A DNA stretch of 64,000 nucleotides from Bombyx mori. Taxonomy: Eukaryota > Arthropoda > Insecta > Lepidoptera > Bombycidae. The translations under genes were made by a program, and so were the position numbers. This document shows positions 1 through 11,694 of the stretch, in pieces; within the stretch, counting starts at the first letter, position 1; each line of letters begins with the position of its first letter. The notes under the pieces are model-generated. The model was not told where the DNA came from and ran no database searches. It saw nothing but the letters and a program-made list of their open reading frames with translations. The stretch lies in assembly GCF_030269925.1 (NCBI RefSeq), contig NC_085117.1, positions 8,556,731-8,620,730 on the forward strand. Direction: 5' to 3'.

Positions 1-775
1 CCGGACTTAGGGTTCCGTGATTCGAAACGAAAAGGATTTAATTTTAAAGAAACCTCTTTCAATATTTTTCAAATAATCTAGGACGTATTAAATTTATGTG
101 ATGGTTCTTTTTTGTTTAAAGCGTTGCTCGCTTATGTTTCAACGAAACGAAACTATATAAGTATCACATTTTTAATTTTATTTAAGCTATGGTAATGTAT
201 TAATGGAATGCTGAAATGGGCAGTTCAAATAAGCTTGGATCAAATAAATTAATCTCTGTAGGTAACGAAATCGAATAGCGTTCCGTTTACTCTTCGAAAT
301 TCGAATTTCAAATTTTCGTAACACGCCACGTTCTATTTTATGACCGTAACATGGAAATTATGAAGCCGGGTGTCATTAGGCGAAATTGGTCGATCAAAAC
401 GATATAAATAATCGTTTTCATTCCGTTATCATAACCTCGAAGCGACTCTTTAATTATTTGTAACGTTATTTATGATTTAATTTAAAATGATCGTCCAACG
501 ATATTTATGGGTTCGTTTTTTAAATGAGCCCGGTTTTCTTCAGCGCGTTAGCAAGTAGAGAAACTAGTTATCGAAGTACCTATTACGTTTTGTCTGACTT
601 TTCAAAATGATTCGTCGAATAATAATTGCAATTAAATAAACAATGCGTTTTGTAGGTTCGCTTATCAGCCGTAGCTATTATTGGGATTTTACTAATTATA
701 TTAATATATGTAATCACAATTATTAGGTTTTTTAAACCCACAAAAATACTTACTAGTCCAAAAGAACTTCTTGTC
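1..775. other. AT-rich sequence, nothing recognised
   Basis: No long reading frame, known repeat or RNA gene is visible on either strand. Confidence 0.5.
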
Positions 776-914
776 TTTTATTTTATTGCATAGGTAGGTG
801 GACGAGCTCACAGCCCACCTGGTGTTAAATGGTTACCGGAGCCCATAGACATCGACAATGTAAATGCCGCCACTCACCTTTGAGATATGAGTCTAACGTC
901 TCAGTATAGTTACT
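776..914 (-). mobile_element. Bm1 SINE, 3' fragment
   Basis: The 3' part of Bm1 in reverse orientation: a T-rich start (the A-tail on the minus strand), then the recurring blocks GGACGAGCTCACAGCCCACC and GGAGCCCATAGACATC. It stops near the 'ctcagtatagtta' block, so the tRNA-like head is missing. Bm1 is a tRNA-derived SINE mobilised by LINE machinery. Confidence 0.85.
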
Positions 915-1627
915 TAAAGTTTGTCTGTATTATAGGTATGTATAAAAAAGTGAAGGTACTGGGTAGAATATTTTGTTTACGATTTATGGAATGATAAGCC
1001 TTTGCCAAAATCTAAAATAGACAAAAAATCCTCTATACCACTAGTAGTAGGTCATGCAGGCAAAAGATTCTCTCTCATACGTCCAAACTATAACACATAG
1101 ATGTTGATTTACAAAACATCTTCTAACTCTCTTAAGTCATATAGATAAAAAACGATAAACGTTGTTCACGTCTGAATAAATATCAAATTTAATTTTGAAA
1201 CATAATATCGGCCATTTACATTAATTCACTTTATTATTTATCTAAAACTATTTTTATTAAGGCTATAACGTGTTTATAGATCTATTAGTCATACCTGACC
1301 CGACCATTATGGTTCGTGTAGAAATCGAAGATAATTTTACACGAAAGATTTTACAAGTATTTTATTATTATTGCTGAGATGAGCACAAATATCGCCCACG
1401 TTTGTACTGTAAATTTAGAGGCAGATGACTAATCCCGAGTGAGAGGCAGTGACTAATCGTAATTCAGAGGCACGTCTAAGTGTTCTAATCTCCATAGATT
1501 ACAGATGGTTTAACTGTATATTACAGTTGGTTTATCAAACTGTTGACTATCGCTAGGAATTTTTGGAAGGAATCCGTGGAGCGAGTAGCGAAGGTAATTC
1601 ACCGTTCCTTCACTAATAACATAATAA
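915..1627. other. AT-rich sequence, nothing recognised
   Basis: Only short chance reading frames. Confidence 0.4.
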
Positions 1628-1735
1628 TGGTGGCTTTTTAAACGTGTAGCGTCTGTGAAAGTGCACGAGCCCTTAAAAATGAAACAAAAACGTGTGTGCT
1701 CGAGTTCCTCCAAAAAGTCCACTAAAGTCTCAGTA
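1628..1735 (+). repeat. Repeat D, partial copy
   Basis: Shares the blocks 'tctgtgaaagtgcac' and 'ccaaaaagtccact' followed by 'aagtctca' with copies at 14.5, 15.1 and 62.4 kb. The class is unknown. Confidence 0.5.
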
Positions 1736-2149
1736 AACAAACACAATTTTATTTCGTTTCACATCATTTTTCATACAACAAAAATGAATGAATTTAATAA
1801 TTGATGATTTTTATAAACTCGACACTGGCAACAATGGCATCGAAAGAAATTAATTACCATACTAAAAAAAATTAGGAGAAAAGTATCGCTAATTAAAATA
1901 AGGGATAACGCCGTGTCCGCAAAAGTCCAATGGATGTTATTCCGCGAACTTCTTAGTGCTAGTTTTTAGTACCTTTGACAATTGCATCATCAGTACACGT
2001 CATCATTTATTTTAAATTTAGAAGAAAATTTAATTAAATGTCAATATTATAAAAGTTTATTCGTTCTCATGTTGCTCTAAGTTTTGGCAAAATTGTTATA
2101 ACCCTCCTTGGAAATGCTTTTGTTGACCTTGGGCCTAAGTTGTATTGGT

Positions 2150-2262
2150 TTTGGTCGGGCTAGGCCATAAAATGGTATATGATAGATGTGTATGGAAGGA
2201 GAAAACATGTTGCGCCGACCTTAGGTGACTGGGAAGGGCAGGAGAATGATTATGGTGATTAT
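2150..2262 (+). mobile_element. Possible RTE-type LINE 3' end
   Basis: The stretch 'tgttgcgccgacc...gggaagggcaggagaatgat' resembles the end of the last ORF of RTE-type LINEs, which typically read into a GATGAT-rich tail. There is no reverse-transcriptase domain. Resemblance by eye only. Confidence 0.25.
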
Positions 2263-3378
2263 AAAGTTAATTAAATTCATATCAATCCACATATAGTTGT
2301 GGTTTGATGATTATAGAAATATATGTAGGCTAAATAAACAATATTCGTCAAATTTGGATAACCAAATGCTTAAAACCATTTCGAATTGCTCGAATGGCTT
2401 CGATGCGTTGGCACATCGGAAGCGTATTTAAAATTGCATCATTTATTAATACGAGTGCTTTTTTGTCTAGTTTTCAGAGTACAATAAAATTATTAAAAAT
2501 TGTTCTTGAACTACCCTCTTTGTCGTAATTTAGTTGCCAGAAGCACGTGAGATAACCAAAAGTAACTTGAATACTGGATTCGAGGGTAATATTATCACAA
2601 ACCCCACCCCCGTGCGTTGTCAATCGATCAAACATGTGCAAACAGCTACTGTGCTCCCCATTGACGTAACCCTAAAAAGCTGAAAGAGTCGAAATGATCC
2701 TTCGAACGAAAAGCTTAAAGAACAAAATCGCGCATCGTAACACGCAACTAACGACTTTCCGTCATTGCTTCGAACAATTTGGACATATTTCGCTTGTATT
2801 ATATATAACATTCGTTTTATGGTAAATGTATTGACAAATATCGAATTACAGTTTCCATTAGGATATTGTTTATACCAATTTATAAATGCAAAGGAGACAT
2901 GTTTGATTTGTATTATTTTATGTTTCCCGGGCTTGTTTTTGCAATAGTATTACATTCTTCAAACGAATAATTGGTACCAGATTTGATTTCGGCATCTAGT
3001 CTGATACCTACTGGTTTTTCTTCAAAGCCCTGATATAATTTAGGGAAATGGCTTACTGTTTACTTCACTTATGTTGAAGAAGTAGAACTAGTCGTTTTAG
3101 TGGAGTTGATAATTCGTGCAAACAAAATACATAGTAAATCTAAGACGCTTGCTTCTAGTATAGTTGGCCGTCAAATTCGTTACGTATAATACACGTCGTG
3201 TATTTGTGTGTTTAACATTCCGAATAAACATTTGTAATGTGTTTATGAATGATGGTCCGTTTTTAAAGCCACTTTAATAGGGTGCCTTTATGTGTCCGGT
3301 CTGTGCGGACGGTTTTCTATATCGCTCTAACGCAATTTTGCTTGGTATTGTGTAGTTCCGTTCTCTTCTCTACCAAAT
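2263..3378. other. AT-rich sequence, nothing recognised
   Basis: Overlapping short frames of 60-63 codons occur on both strands near 2620-2947, with no recognisable product. Confidence 0.4.
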
Positions 3379-3590
3379 TTTTTCCCTACCTATTAGCTGG
3401 TAGCTTAGGGGGCTATTCCAGCCCCCTATCCCTATACCATATACCCTAGAATAAGCGTGGGTGAGCTCACGGGCTTAACTTGAGAGAATTTTCTAACACT
3501 AGCCTTAGCAAGAGCAGTGCTTCGCAGAATCTACCACCGGATCAGAATCGCGACCTATTGAGAAAATCTGGCGAGAAACTCAGTGGGCTT
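3379..3590 (-). mobile_element. LINE tail A, 3' fragment
   Basis: Tail A in reverse: a pyrimidine-rich start (its A-rich 3' end), 'gtgagctcacggg', 'ctaacactagcc' and 'agcaagagcagtgcttcgca', ending at 'ggcgagaaactcagtggg'. The same unit recurs more than a dozen times here and behaves like a 5'-truncated LINE 3' UTR. No coding sequence remains. Confidence 0.7.
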
Positions 3591-3622
3591 TCCCTACTTT
3601 TCCAGTCCAGAGTAGGACTTTT

Positions 3623-3734
3623 GTAGGCAGCGGCTTGGTTCTGCCCCTGGCATTGCTAAAGTCCATGGGTGAATTTAACCACTCACCATCAGTTGGGCTG
3701 TATGCTCGTCTGCCTACACGGGCACTAAAAAAAA
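3623..3734 (+). mobile_element. LINE tail B, 3' fragment
   Basis: The last codons and 3' UTR of LINE B, best seen at 22319-22772: 'ggcagcggcttgg', 'ctgcccctggcattgct', 'catcag' and 'tgctcgtctgcctac', closing with a run of A. It lies between two tail A copies. Confidence 0.75.
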
Positions 3735-3738
3735 GGGA

Positions 3739-3955
3739 CTATTTTGGTGTCACCGAACTGGTAGGCGAGTTCACGGGGCTCAGCCTCAGAGAGTTTGCTA
3801 TCATCTGCCCTAGCAAGAGTATTGCTTCGCTGAATCTACGATCGGAATCGGGACCTATCGACAAAATTCGGCGAGAAACTTAGTAAGTTGAATTTGGGTT
3901 AAGTTGCATGTCGAACACTTCACCGCAATCAACGAGTTTGACGAGAACAGTGGCA
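3739..3955 (-). mobile_element. LINE tail A with upstream extension
   Basis: A second tail A copy in reverse, starting immediately after the A-run of the tail B insert. Beyond the 'cgagaaact' block it extends through 'gtcgaacacttcaccgcaa', matching the longer copy at 10987-11345, so more of the element is kept than usual. Confidence 0.6.
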
Positions 3956-4021
3956 AGTAGCTATTATATAATTTGAGATATATTGAAGTCTAGTTTTTTT
4001 CCCTATTGGCGCCTAGGGCCT

Positions 4022-4053
4022 TAGCGCCTTAGGCCAAGTAGCCTAAGGCGCTA
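4022..4053. repeat. Perfect 13-bp inverted repeat, 6-base loop
   Basis: TAGCGCCTTAGGC, loop CAAGTA, GCCTAAGGCGCTA. Arms 4022-4034 and 4041-4053 match exactly. The right arm runs into 'tatttcagctac', reminiscent of the tail A 3' end. Confidence 0.9.
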
Positions 4054-4449
4054 TTTCAGCTACTAACTTCTCACTTATATTGTATGAAAGCTATCCTTCC
4101 TTCGAAGAAGCATTAGAGTTGCCCTGTTTCAGAACATCTATAGATAGTGAATGATTAAAGCGATTTTATTCCTACTAGAGGTCCCGCAGTAGTCGAAATT
4201 CGACTATAATTAATTGGAATTGTAAGTTTGTACACTATTATGATTGTATTTTATACTACATTATAAAAAATATTAACAAAGCCAAACAATATTTATTAAT
4301 CTATTCTCAATTTGACAACAGACGTCAAGAACAAAAGTTTGACAATAAATAGTATGCATGCGTGTGTGCGTCAAATACATGGTATGTAGTTTGTGTAATG
4401 TTTTCTTTATTGAATTAATGTATCTTTTATGCATTATTTTCAAAAAATA

Positions 4450-4570
4450 TTAGCATTGTGTACTTCTTCTCTATATTCTCTATAAGTGTGGAAAATTTCA
4501 TACTCCTCCGTCCGCGCAATTTTCGAAAAAAGGGATACAAAGTTTTTGCTTCACTTATTAATATATAGAT
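4450..4570 (+). repeat. Dispersed repeat, possibly RTE-like 3' end
   Basis: Contains 'aaatttcatactcctccgtc' and closes on 'attaatatatagat', an ending shared by several lepidopteran interspersed repeats. No coding content. The family is assigned by resemblance. Confidence 0.4.
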
Positions 4571-4611
4571 GTCAGGAATATCATTGGTTTACACCTATTA
4601 GTCGAAGTTCA

Positions 4612-4682
4612 GGGTCGTTGTCTTAAGAGAGTCGCGTCGTTCAACGCGATTACACCTGGCGTCTCACCCATTATACCACGCA
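4612..4682 (-). other. tRNA-like relic (possible SINE head)
   Basis: On the minus strand TGGTATAATGGG fits a pol III A box, and about 30 bases on GTTGAAC is a weak B-box-like match. A GTCGCG/CGCGAT pairing lies between them. It is not a recognisable functional tRNA gene. Confidence 0.25.
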
Positions 4683-4690
4683 CGTTTCGA

Positions 4691-6057
4691 AGCCGATTCG
4701 ACAGTTAGAATAATAGTGGTTAGCCGTTAACTCTTTTCTAAGCCGATAAACATCTATTCGAGGGTGAAGTAAAACATTTAATTGCCAACTTAAAAAAAAA
4801 ATATGTATAAATTTTACTACATTAAAAAGTTTGAACAAGGTGCTACGGTGAGAAACGTAACTTTTTATTCGCTATAAACGTCGAAAAACGCAGTAAAAGT
4901 TGGCTAAATAATTTATGTGCTCATTTTTTTAAAAATTCAAATACATGCATCTGTTCTTTTTTAATTAATATATGTACCTATTTTTAGACTAGTTGCCACG
5001 TAAAGTTTGACAGCTGTCAATTACGTTTTGACGTATGTCTGTGATGTCTGTCCATTATCCATACAGCCTAACATCACTCTGCTATGAGTGAGATGCTCGC
5101 AATTTGATTGGGAAATTAGAATTTTGTAGGTACCGTTTCATAAAACCTAAAAAAAATCATTAGAAAGGTCACTGACTTCGGTATTTGTTTTATCAACTGA
5201 TATAGGATTGTAAACAATAATATTTACTATAGCAATATTCTCGAATTTTCAAACTATAAGTGACGGGTGATCCCACAAAACACAGGTTATCTTTTTTGCA
5301 CTGCCTTGCCTACATTTACGGTGAGAAAACGAAAGTCCTAAAAGCCTTCTCTAATTGTCGAAGTAAATTATGTTTTAAAACAAACGCATTATGGTCGTTG
5401 TCCATCCTAAGCCTGTCACTTAGATAAATAAGGACGTATGTTAAATAATACTTACATGACCTTATACAGACATGTCTATTTTTTCTTATTCTGTAGAATC
5501 AGTGAAGTAGCGGTCATATTACGGTCACTGAGACGATTTAAAAAAAAACACGACTGACACTTATCTTTGTTTACACTTACTGACACTAAAACACGTCTAC
5601 ACACTATTCCGGTACATATTTGAATGCACAAAATCCCGTGAGTATTTCATTTAAAAAAAAAGTGAATAAATTATTACCGTTACCAGCCCTACGAAAGGGT
5701 TGCTTCTATAGAATGATATGAGTCGTGAATTTGCATATAATTTTTAGTTTATTATTTAGCTTTTTTTTTATTGTCGTACGTACGGGTAACCTTTTGTTGT
5801 GCTAACGTGTTGCAGGGTTGATGAATTGACCTCGTTTATCAAGACACGAAGGATTATGTTGATTCTGTAGAGTTATTTTAGGTGTTATTGTACGAACTTC
5901 AAACTATCGGCGGATAGAAGAATAAAAAAAAAACCTTAACTTATAATTTTATTAGTAAATCTAATTATATACATCTAAATATATAATATAAATAAATCGT
6001 AATCTAGATGGTCTTGAGTGGTGATCGGTATTAGGCATATTGCTACCGTAATGTTTT
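4691..6057. other. AT-rich sequence, nothing recognised
   Basis: Many A or T runs. No repeat family or frame that I could support. Confidence 0.4.
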
Positions 6058-6210
6058 GCCCGCTGAGTTTCTCGCCGGATCTTCTCAGTGGGTCGCATCG
6101 CTAGAGCTGGTGTTAGCAAATCCGTCAAGTTGAAGTACCGTGAGCTCACCTACTCGCCCGCTGAATATGTTATAACCCCTCGAGCTTACTAGAATAGGTA
6201 CGAAAAATAA
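6058..6210 (+). mobile_element. LINE tail A, 3' fragment
   Basis: Forward orientation: 'cgctgagtttctcgccggat', 'cttctcagtgggtcgc', 'gtgttagcaaa', 'gtgagctcacctac', ending 'ctagaataggtacgaaaaa'. The block between 'gtcgc' and 'ggtgttagc' is shortened compared with other copies, an internal deletion. Confidence 0.75.
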
Positions 6211-6500
6211 GAAGAAGAAATTGATTTATCATAACGTGAATACCGCCATTTGCCTTATGACATGAGGTTACAATGTTAACGGTATTATTGTATTTGTATT
6301 CTCGCAATACAATGCGCTAGTAAAAACGCGGTGTTCATTTTTAGCCGGCTTCAAAAAACTACATGTATTAATCACCTGAAAACTTTCTAAGTGAACCGAT
6401 TTTGATTACTCATTAGAGTTTTCTATCATTAATATCATTTAATAATAATAATAATAATAAACATTTGAACTTTGTATCAAAATTTTACGTTTCATTTTAT

Positions 6501-6650
6501 GAGACTACCGGTTCTTCTCAGGACTGTGGCTTTTTTTGGAACCGGTGGTAGAGTTAACATTGTTATTTGTATTTTGACATTCAACAAGTGTGTCATACTG
6601 ACATCTAAGTTGAAATAAATGATTTTGAATTTGAATTGAATTGAATTGAA
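6501..6650 (+). mobile_element. LINE 3' end with (GAATT)n tail
   Basis: Ends 'taagttgaaataaatgattt' and then repeats of TTGAA/GAATT. A non-A microsatellite tail after an AATAAATGATTT block is typical of some insect CR1/Jockey-type LINEs. Upstream, 'accggtggtagagtt' also resembles such 3' UTRs. No coding sequence is kept. Confidence 0.5.
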
Positions 6651-6801
6651 GATGTTCGCATTTTATTTTCTTGATTCGATTGAATGTCGAATGAATGATT
6701 GAAGTCGGTTTTCTGTTTGTATTATTTTTACACAATAGTGTTTCATCATCACGGGCACTGTCTTATGAACACATACTGCATATCCACTTTTTTTAATCAA
6801 T

Positions 6802-7035
6802 TTTTTTATTGCTTAGTCTGGCGAACGAGCTCACAGCTTAGCTAGTGTTAAGTGGTTAAGTGGTCCATAGACATCTACGACGTAAATGCTGACACCCACC
6901 TTGAGATACAAGTTCTAAGGTCTTAAGTACAACGGTTGCCACGCCCTTCAAGCCGAAACACATTTAGCTTCACGGCAGAAATAGGCGGTTGACGTAGGTA
7001 CGTATTCAGGATATTCGGGACCTGCCTTAAGGACT
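6802..7035 (-). mobile_element. Bm1 SINE, diverged
   Basis: Reverse orientation, from 'ttttttattgcttag' through 'cccatagacatctacgacg'-like blocks to 'cttcacggcagaaataggcg'. Many substitutions mark it as an old copy. The tRNA head is absent. Confidence 0.75.
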
Positions 7036-9052
7036 TAGGTCCTAGCATCACTTCACTCATAGATCTCTGAATTCACCTTTAATAATGAAAAAAAAACTCA
7101 AGAATAATAAAGGCGCTCAAACACATGTACAAACGGATACAATGCACTGCAGACGGACCACACTCAATATGTGCGTATGTTATTAATAATAAAATAGATA
7201 TGATCAAGTTTCTTATTATCAAACGTTATTAATATTCGTGACCACAAAGCGACCGATGAACCGGAAGCTCCCGAGCTTTTATGCGATCAAACCCTTCCGG
7301 TTCTATTCAATGCTGTCATCGTTCTTTGTATCAAACTTAATCGGATCTTAATTCATTTTAAATTCTAAGATGAACATGAAATAAATAAAATAGTACAACC
7401 ATAATATAACATTAATTCAAATAGATATTGTTTCTTAATTAGTACACTCAACAACAAAACGCAGTTGAAATATTTATTGAAATAAAAATAAAAATCATAA
7501 AAAGGTACTTCACGCAACCGTTCAACTTTTGAGCAAACATTGGATCCAAAAAAGTTGGCTAAAAAAAACCACTAGACGCTACCAACAAAACAAACATTTC
7601 ACGGCATTATGACAACAACAAAAAAAACTTGCTCAGCGCACAATAATAGCTTCCCATTGTTAAATTTGACTAAGTATTGTTTAAAATGCTGATTTATAGG
7701 CTATTAAACCCTTTCTATTAATGTATGTATAGAATTTGCGTGTTATTATGTTTCATAAAAAATGTTGGTTATTTTTTATCTGTGTAGACAATGGGAGATA
7801 GGGGTGTGGCGGTGTGTCCATGAGCGGCTGTGGAATCGGTTGCTTTTTTTTTTTAAATTCATTTTAGCATAATATCGAAATATGCGTGTAATGTACATTT
7901 TTAACTTCAAGAAGATTCTAAAACGTTTACAAATTCATTCCAGAATTATTTTTACGAAATCTAATATGTTTTTGAAACGATATATTTTTGCAAATCGAAT
8001 AATGAATTGTTTTTGTATTTCGTTGTTATTATATTATTACCATCGTGACAGTTTAGAAACGCACAATTTAGCCAAAGTATGTAGTTTTAATTGCGACAAA
8101 CATGATCTCACGGCCAATCAATACGTAAGGTTGAAGTTAAAGCAAATGTCACGAAGGTTGTTATGTCCTTTCTGCACTGAGACAATGGATTATTACAAGA
8201 CCAGTAAACTGTTATATCGACAATTTATTAAGTTTCTTGTAATTTTATTATAATTAAAAATGAGAAATGTAATAGAAATTTACATAAATATACAATTAAT
8301 TTCGAGACAAATCTTGAACTTTTGATATTAATAGGGTAACAACCATTTAAAACGATTTTATTGGTATTCGATAGGAATGCTGTTATAAAATTACAAGTAA
8401 TTTTCGTTTCTCAGCTATAAACGATCTTTCTGATTTAGGTAAGTAAATAAGGTCGATAATCGGATTGAAGGTTGTTTCATTATGAGAATGAAATTGGAAC
8501 TGCACTATGGCTTTGCCCTAGAAAAATTCTAAAAAAAAAATGTCTTTGACACAACGTCTACTTCAAATATAGACGACCTAATTTTTTTTGATATCACATT
8601 TCATTAGTTCTATCTCGTACACTCAATAAAATCCTATTTAAATAAACCAATCGGCTGTGACGATGCTTTTATTTGAATATCGAACATTGATTTTTTTTAA
8701 TCCTTTGAGTGGCACTCGAGGCAAAGGGATGCTCCCGTTCGTTCTCATTGTGTCTTTATAATTTATTGTAACTGCACACCGGCCGAATGTTCTACATTTT
8801 ATATTGTTGACACTTTAATGCGTTCTATTTTTAAAATTGCCCTTTGATTCCTTAAGTGACAATGTACCTACATTAAGCTGTTATGTTTTTCTTGAACGCA
8901 TCCAGAATATAAAACTTATGCATTGACTTAAACCATGAGATCAAAATGATACCGAAATAAATAATGTTTAAAGTCCGTTTTAAAGTACCAAAATAGTGTC
9001 AGAATAGTGTTTTGATTTTCGAGAAAGTGACATTTAAAAAATTACATTGTAT
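7036..9052. other. AT-rich sequence with one 123-codon frame
   Basis: No repeat family recognised. The frame at 7882-8253 (+) encodes a Lys/Ile/Phe-rich 123-residue product with a CPFC motif near residue 95. It has no homologue I recognise, no splice context and AT-biased codons. A frame of this length is plausible by chance in 64 kb of AT-rich DNA. Confidence 0.35.
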
Positions 9053-9232
9053 TCTACCTATGCTGATAGCTTTGAGAGGCTATATCAGCGTTACCCTTGC
9101 GTGTAGGTGAGCTCTCGGGGCTCAAACCAGGAGGCGTAGCTAACACTAGCCCTAGCAAGAGCAGTGCTTCGCAGAATCTACCATGGGATCGGAAACGCGT
9201 CGCACTGAGAAGATCCGACGAGGGACATTGTA
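9053..9232 (-). mobile_element. LINE tail A, 3' fragment
   Basis: Reverse copy with 'ttgagaggctatatcagcgt' at the 3' side and 'agcaagagcagtgcttcgca' inside. It keeps the subtype ending in 'gaggctatatcagc', also present at 23655 and, reversed, near 61390. Confidence 0.8.
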
Positions 9233-9370
9233 AGGCAATACGTATATGTAATAAACTGTTTTCAAGACGACAAACAATAAGAAGGAAGAGGTAGAAACGA
9301 AATATAAGAAAATCAAATTATGCTTATTTTTGTTGTAAATACATATTTAGTCTGAAGAATACAAATTTAG

Positions 9371-9516
9371 CCTTCTTCAAACGAACTTGTGGAGAGTACT
9401 TAACGGTAGGCACCGGCTTGGCTCTGCCCCTGGCATTTCTGAAGTCCATGGGCGACGGTAACCAGTCACCATTAGGTAGGCCGTATGCTCGTCCGCCTGT
9501 AAAGACAATAAAAAAA
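9371..9516 (+). mobile_element. LINE tail B, 3' fragment
   Basis: Begins within the end of ORF2 (codons for a Ser-Phe-Phe-Lys-like stretch, 'ccttcttcaaacga') and continues through the 3' UTR to 'aatcaaaa'-like 'acaataaaaaaa'. About 150 bases of a 5'-truncated copy. Confidence 0.8.
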
Positions 9517-10081
9517 GTAGGGACCTTTATTTATAATGTTTATTAAATAATATAACCTGAAGAACGCTTTTTAGACGTTGACCAGCCTCAAACCTCTCAC
9601 GCTAAACATCAACTTCCACATCCTGGTCGTATTTTGACGCCATCTTAAAAATCTCACAGACACACAAACATCTCCGCACAATATAGGTACTTTTAAACTT
9701 TAAATAACAGTTCACCAAACCCATAATGTTCTCTCATAATAAAACTTTTCGTTCCACAATGTCGCATAAACATATTATATTCACGACATTCGGATGCGCA
9801 ACTCGGTGTATAGAAGTTTCTAAACCACTCCGTCGAAAAGTCGATGGAAGTTCTCAACGAACAATATGTTTGTGTGTTCGACCTATGGGAGGGTGATGCG
9901 ATGGTGACAAGCGAAGCGATTAGCGAGTTCTTATTTTAAAGAGATCAATTGTATTTTTTGAGGTTTACGCGAGACTTTAACACTAAGAGCGTTTTTTTTT
10001 TGTTCGCAGTTTCCGGGGTCACAAAGGACTGACAATGAGAGGCTTGAATTTTTTTTTTATTACATTCGTAGGCACTTGACC
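9517..10081. other. Sequence with no recognised gene
   Basis: Contains 'gacaagcgaagcgattagcg' near 9907, similar to the end of RTE-like repeats such as the one at 49253-49455. Otherwise nothing. Confidence 0.35.
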
Positions 10082-10344
10082 ATATCGACGCTTGAAAGGC
10101 AAACATGACTAAGCGACAATAACCGCTTTGTACATAAATGATAGGCAATAACCATATTCGATGCGCAAAAAAATATATTTCTAGGTCTATTAAAATCATT
10201 TCAATCCTACAGCTATTAGCTAGATTCTACTACAGCTAGATTAGTTAAAATAAATTTTGTTTTCAGGTATTTCAACTTTGAATTTGTCTAATGTAAAGTT
10301 CACGCATTGTCGCTTAATCACGTTTGCCTTTCAAGCGTCGATAT
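10082..10344. mobile_element. Element bounded by 39-bp inverted repeats, MITE-like
   Basis: The left arm 10082-10120 (ATATCGACGCTTGAAAGGCA...) and right arm 10306-10344 are inverted copies with two mismatches, around a 185-base centre. The arms end ATAT outward. Size and terminal inverted repeats fit a non-autonomous DNA transposon. There is no transposase and no clear target-site duplication beyond AT, so superfamily is open. Confidence 0.6.
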
Positions 10345-10986
10345 CATCCGTAGGCCCACCGCTGACGGCCAAACCACTAACAAATCTCCTCGACATTCAC
10401 TTAAAGTACATGTTGAACATGTCATAGCGCTTACAAAGCCTTGGAGGGACTTCATTTTGAATCCAAACACGGTAGTTCTTAGTATTAAAGAACTCTGCTC
10501 TTATGGCGGGAAAAAAACAGCAGCTCAGACCAATCACAGCTGCCGTAGATTATTTTAAATTATGATGACAATTGAGCATCTCATTTTTACAACAATCGCT
10601 AAATGGCACGTATGTATACGAAAAGTCGGCTGCCAAAAATGACCACTCTTGATCACACGTTCACACGTTGTATTGAATCTTCGACTTTCAGAAAACTGAT
10701 ATTATATAAATAAATAAACGACATTTATCTCTTATCACTTTGCACACGCTATTACAAAAAACATTACTCGGGACATGTTTTATGAATTCCCTTTTTGAAA
10801 CTAATTTTCTTGATGTATTAGTTAAGTGCTGTTCTTTATTTCGTTTTTATGTTTCCTTAACTTTCTATTTTAAATAGTGTTGAATTAAAAGTTAACAAAA
10901 ATACGCATGAGGCTTCCGTTGGACTATGCAAGGTGTACGGCTTCAACCATAGCGGACATGAAAAATACTTTTTTCTTTTTTTTTTA
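10345..10986. other. Sequence with no recognised gene
   Basis: A frame at 10307-10558 begins inside the right inverted repeat and has no recognisable product. Confidence 0.4.
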
Positions 10987-11345
10987 ACTATTCTAGGAAC
11001 CTCGAGGGGTAATAGAACTAATATACTAAATTCGCGGAATTAGTAGGTGGCTCGCAGGGCTCAAACCTGACGACGTTGCTAACACTAACCTTAGCAAGAG
11101 CAGTGCTTCGCAGAAGCTATCACCGGATCGGAAACGCTACCCACTGAGACGATCCGGCGAGAAACTCAGTGGGCTGTGTCTATGAGTGCAATTTACTCGC
11201 CGAGCCCTTCGTCGCAAGTGACGGGTTCGACGAAAATGATGACCGGTGCTTGAGGTACCTAAAAGCACCCTTAATGGATCGGGAAGATCCGAAATGACGT
11301 GCTTAGGGTGACGTCGATTGTTTAATATTCGGTCTGCAGGATCGG
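10987..11345 (-). mobile_element. LINE tail A, longest copy
   Basis: About 360 bases in reverse, from 'ctattctaggaacctcgagg' to 'ttcggtctgcaggatc'. The part past 'cgagaaactcagtgggctgt' continues over 160 bases ('ctcgccgagcccttcgtcgc', 'ggatcgggaagatccg'). It is the best starting point for a consensus of this element. No long open frame remains. Confidence 0.7.
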
Positions 11346-11694
11346 GAATGAGTGAAAAAGACACGAGATATAGTAGAATGTGGGTAAATAATAAACCGAG
11401 CCGAGATTAATTTTATCATTGTCAGATTGATATTAGGAGCCAGTGATGTTTTAACGGTCAGATAAAGCACTTTAGGTAAAAAAAAATTTATAAAATTTAC
11501 ATTCATTAAAATTTAATCCAAATATGTATATCTAATAAGTGTTTCTAAACTATTCATCTGATTGCAATGAATGTATGCGTTTCAATTCATTTCATAAATT
11601 TATTGGCAGTTAAAGTGGTCAGATTTAAATGCCTTTAACAGCGCATATGCGAGCACTCGGCTCAACTGCCAATAAGTTACCCAACGGATATATA

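Noticed and set aside
7882..8253. 123-codon plus-strand frame as a host gene
   Set aside because: AT-biased, Lys/Ile/Phe-rich, with no domain, promoter or splice context. A few frames of this size are expected by chance.
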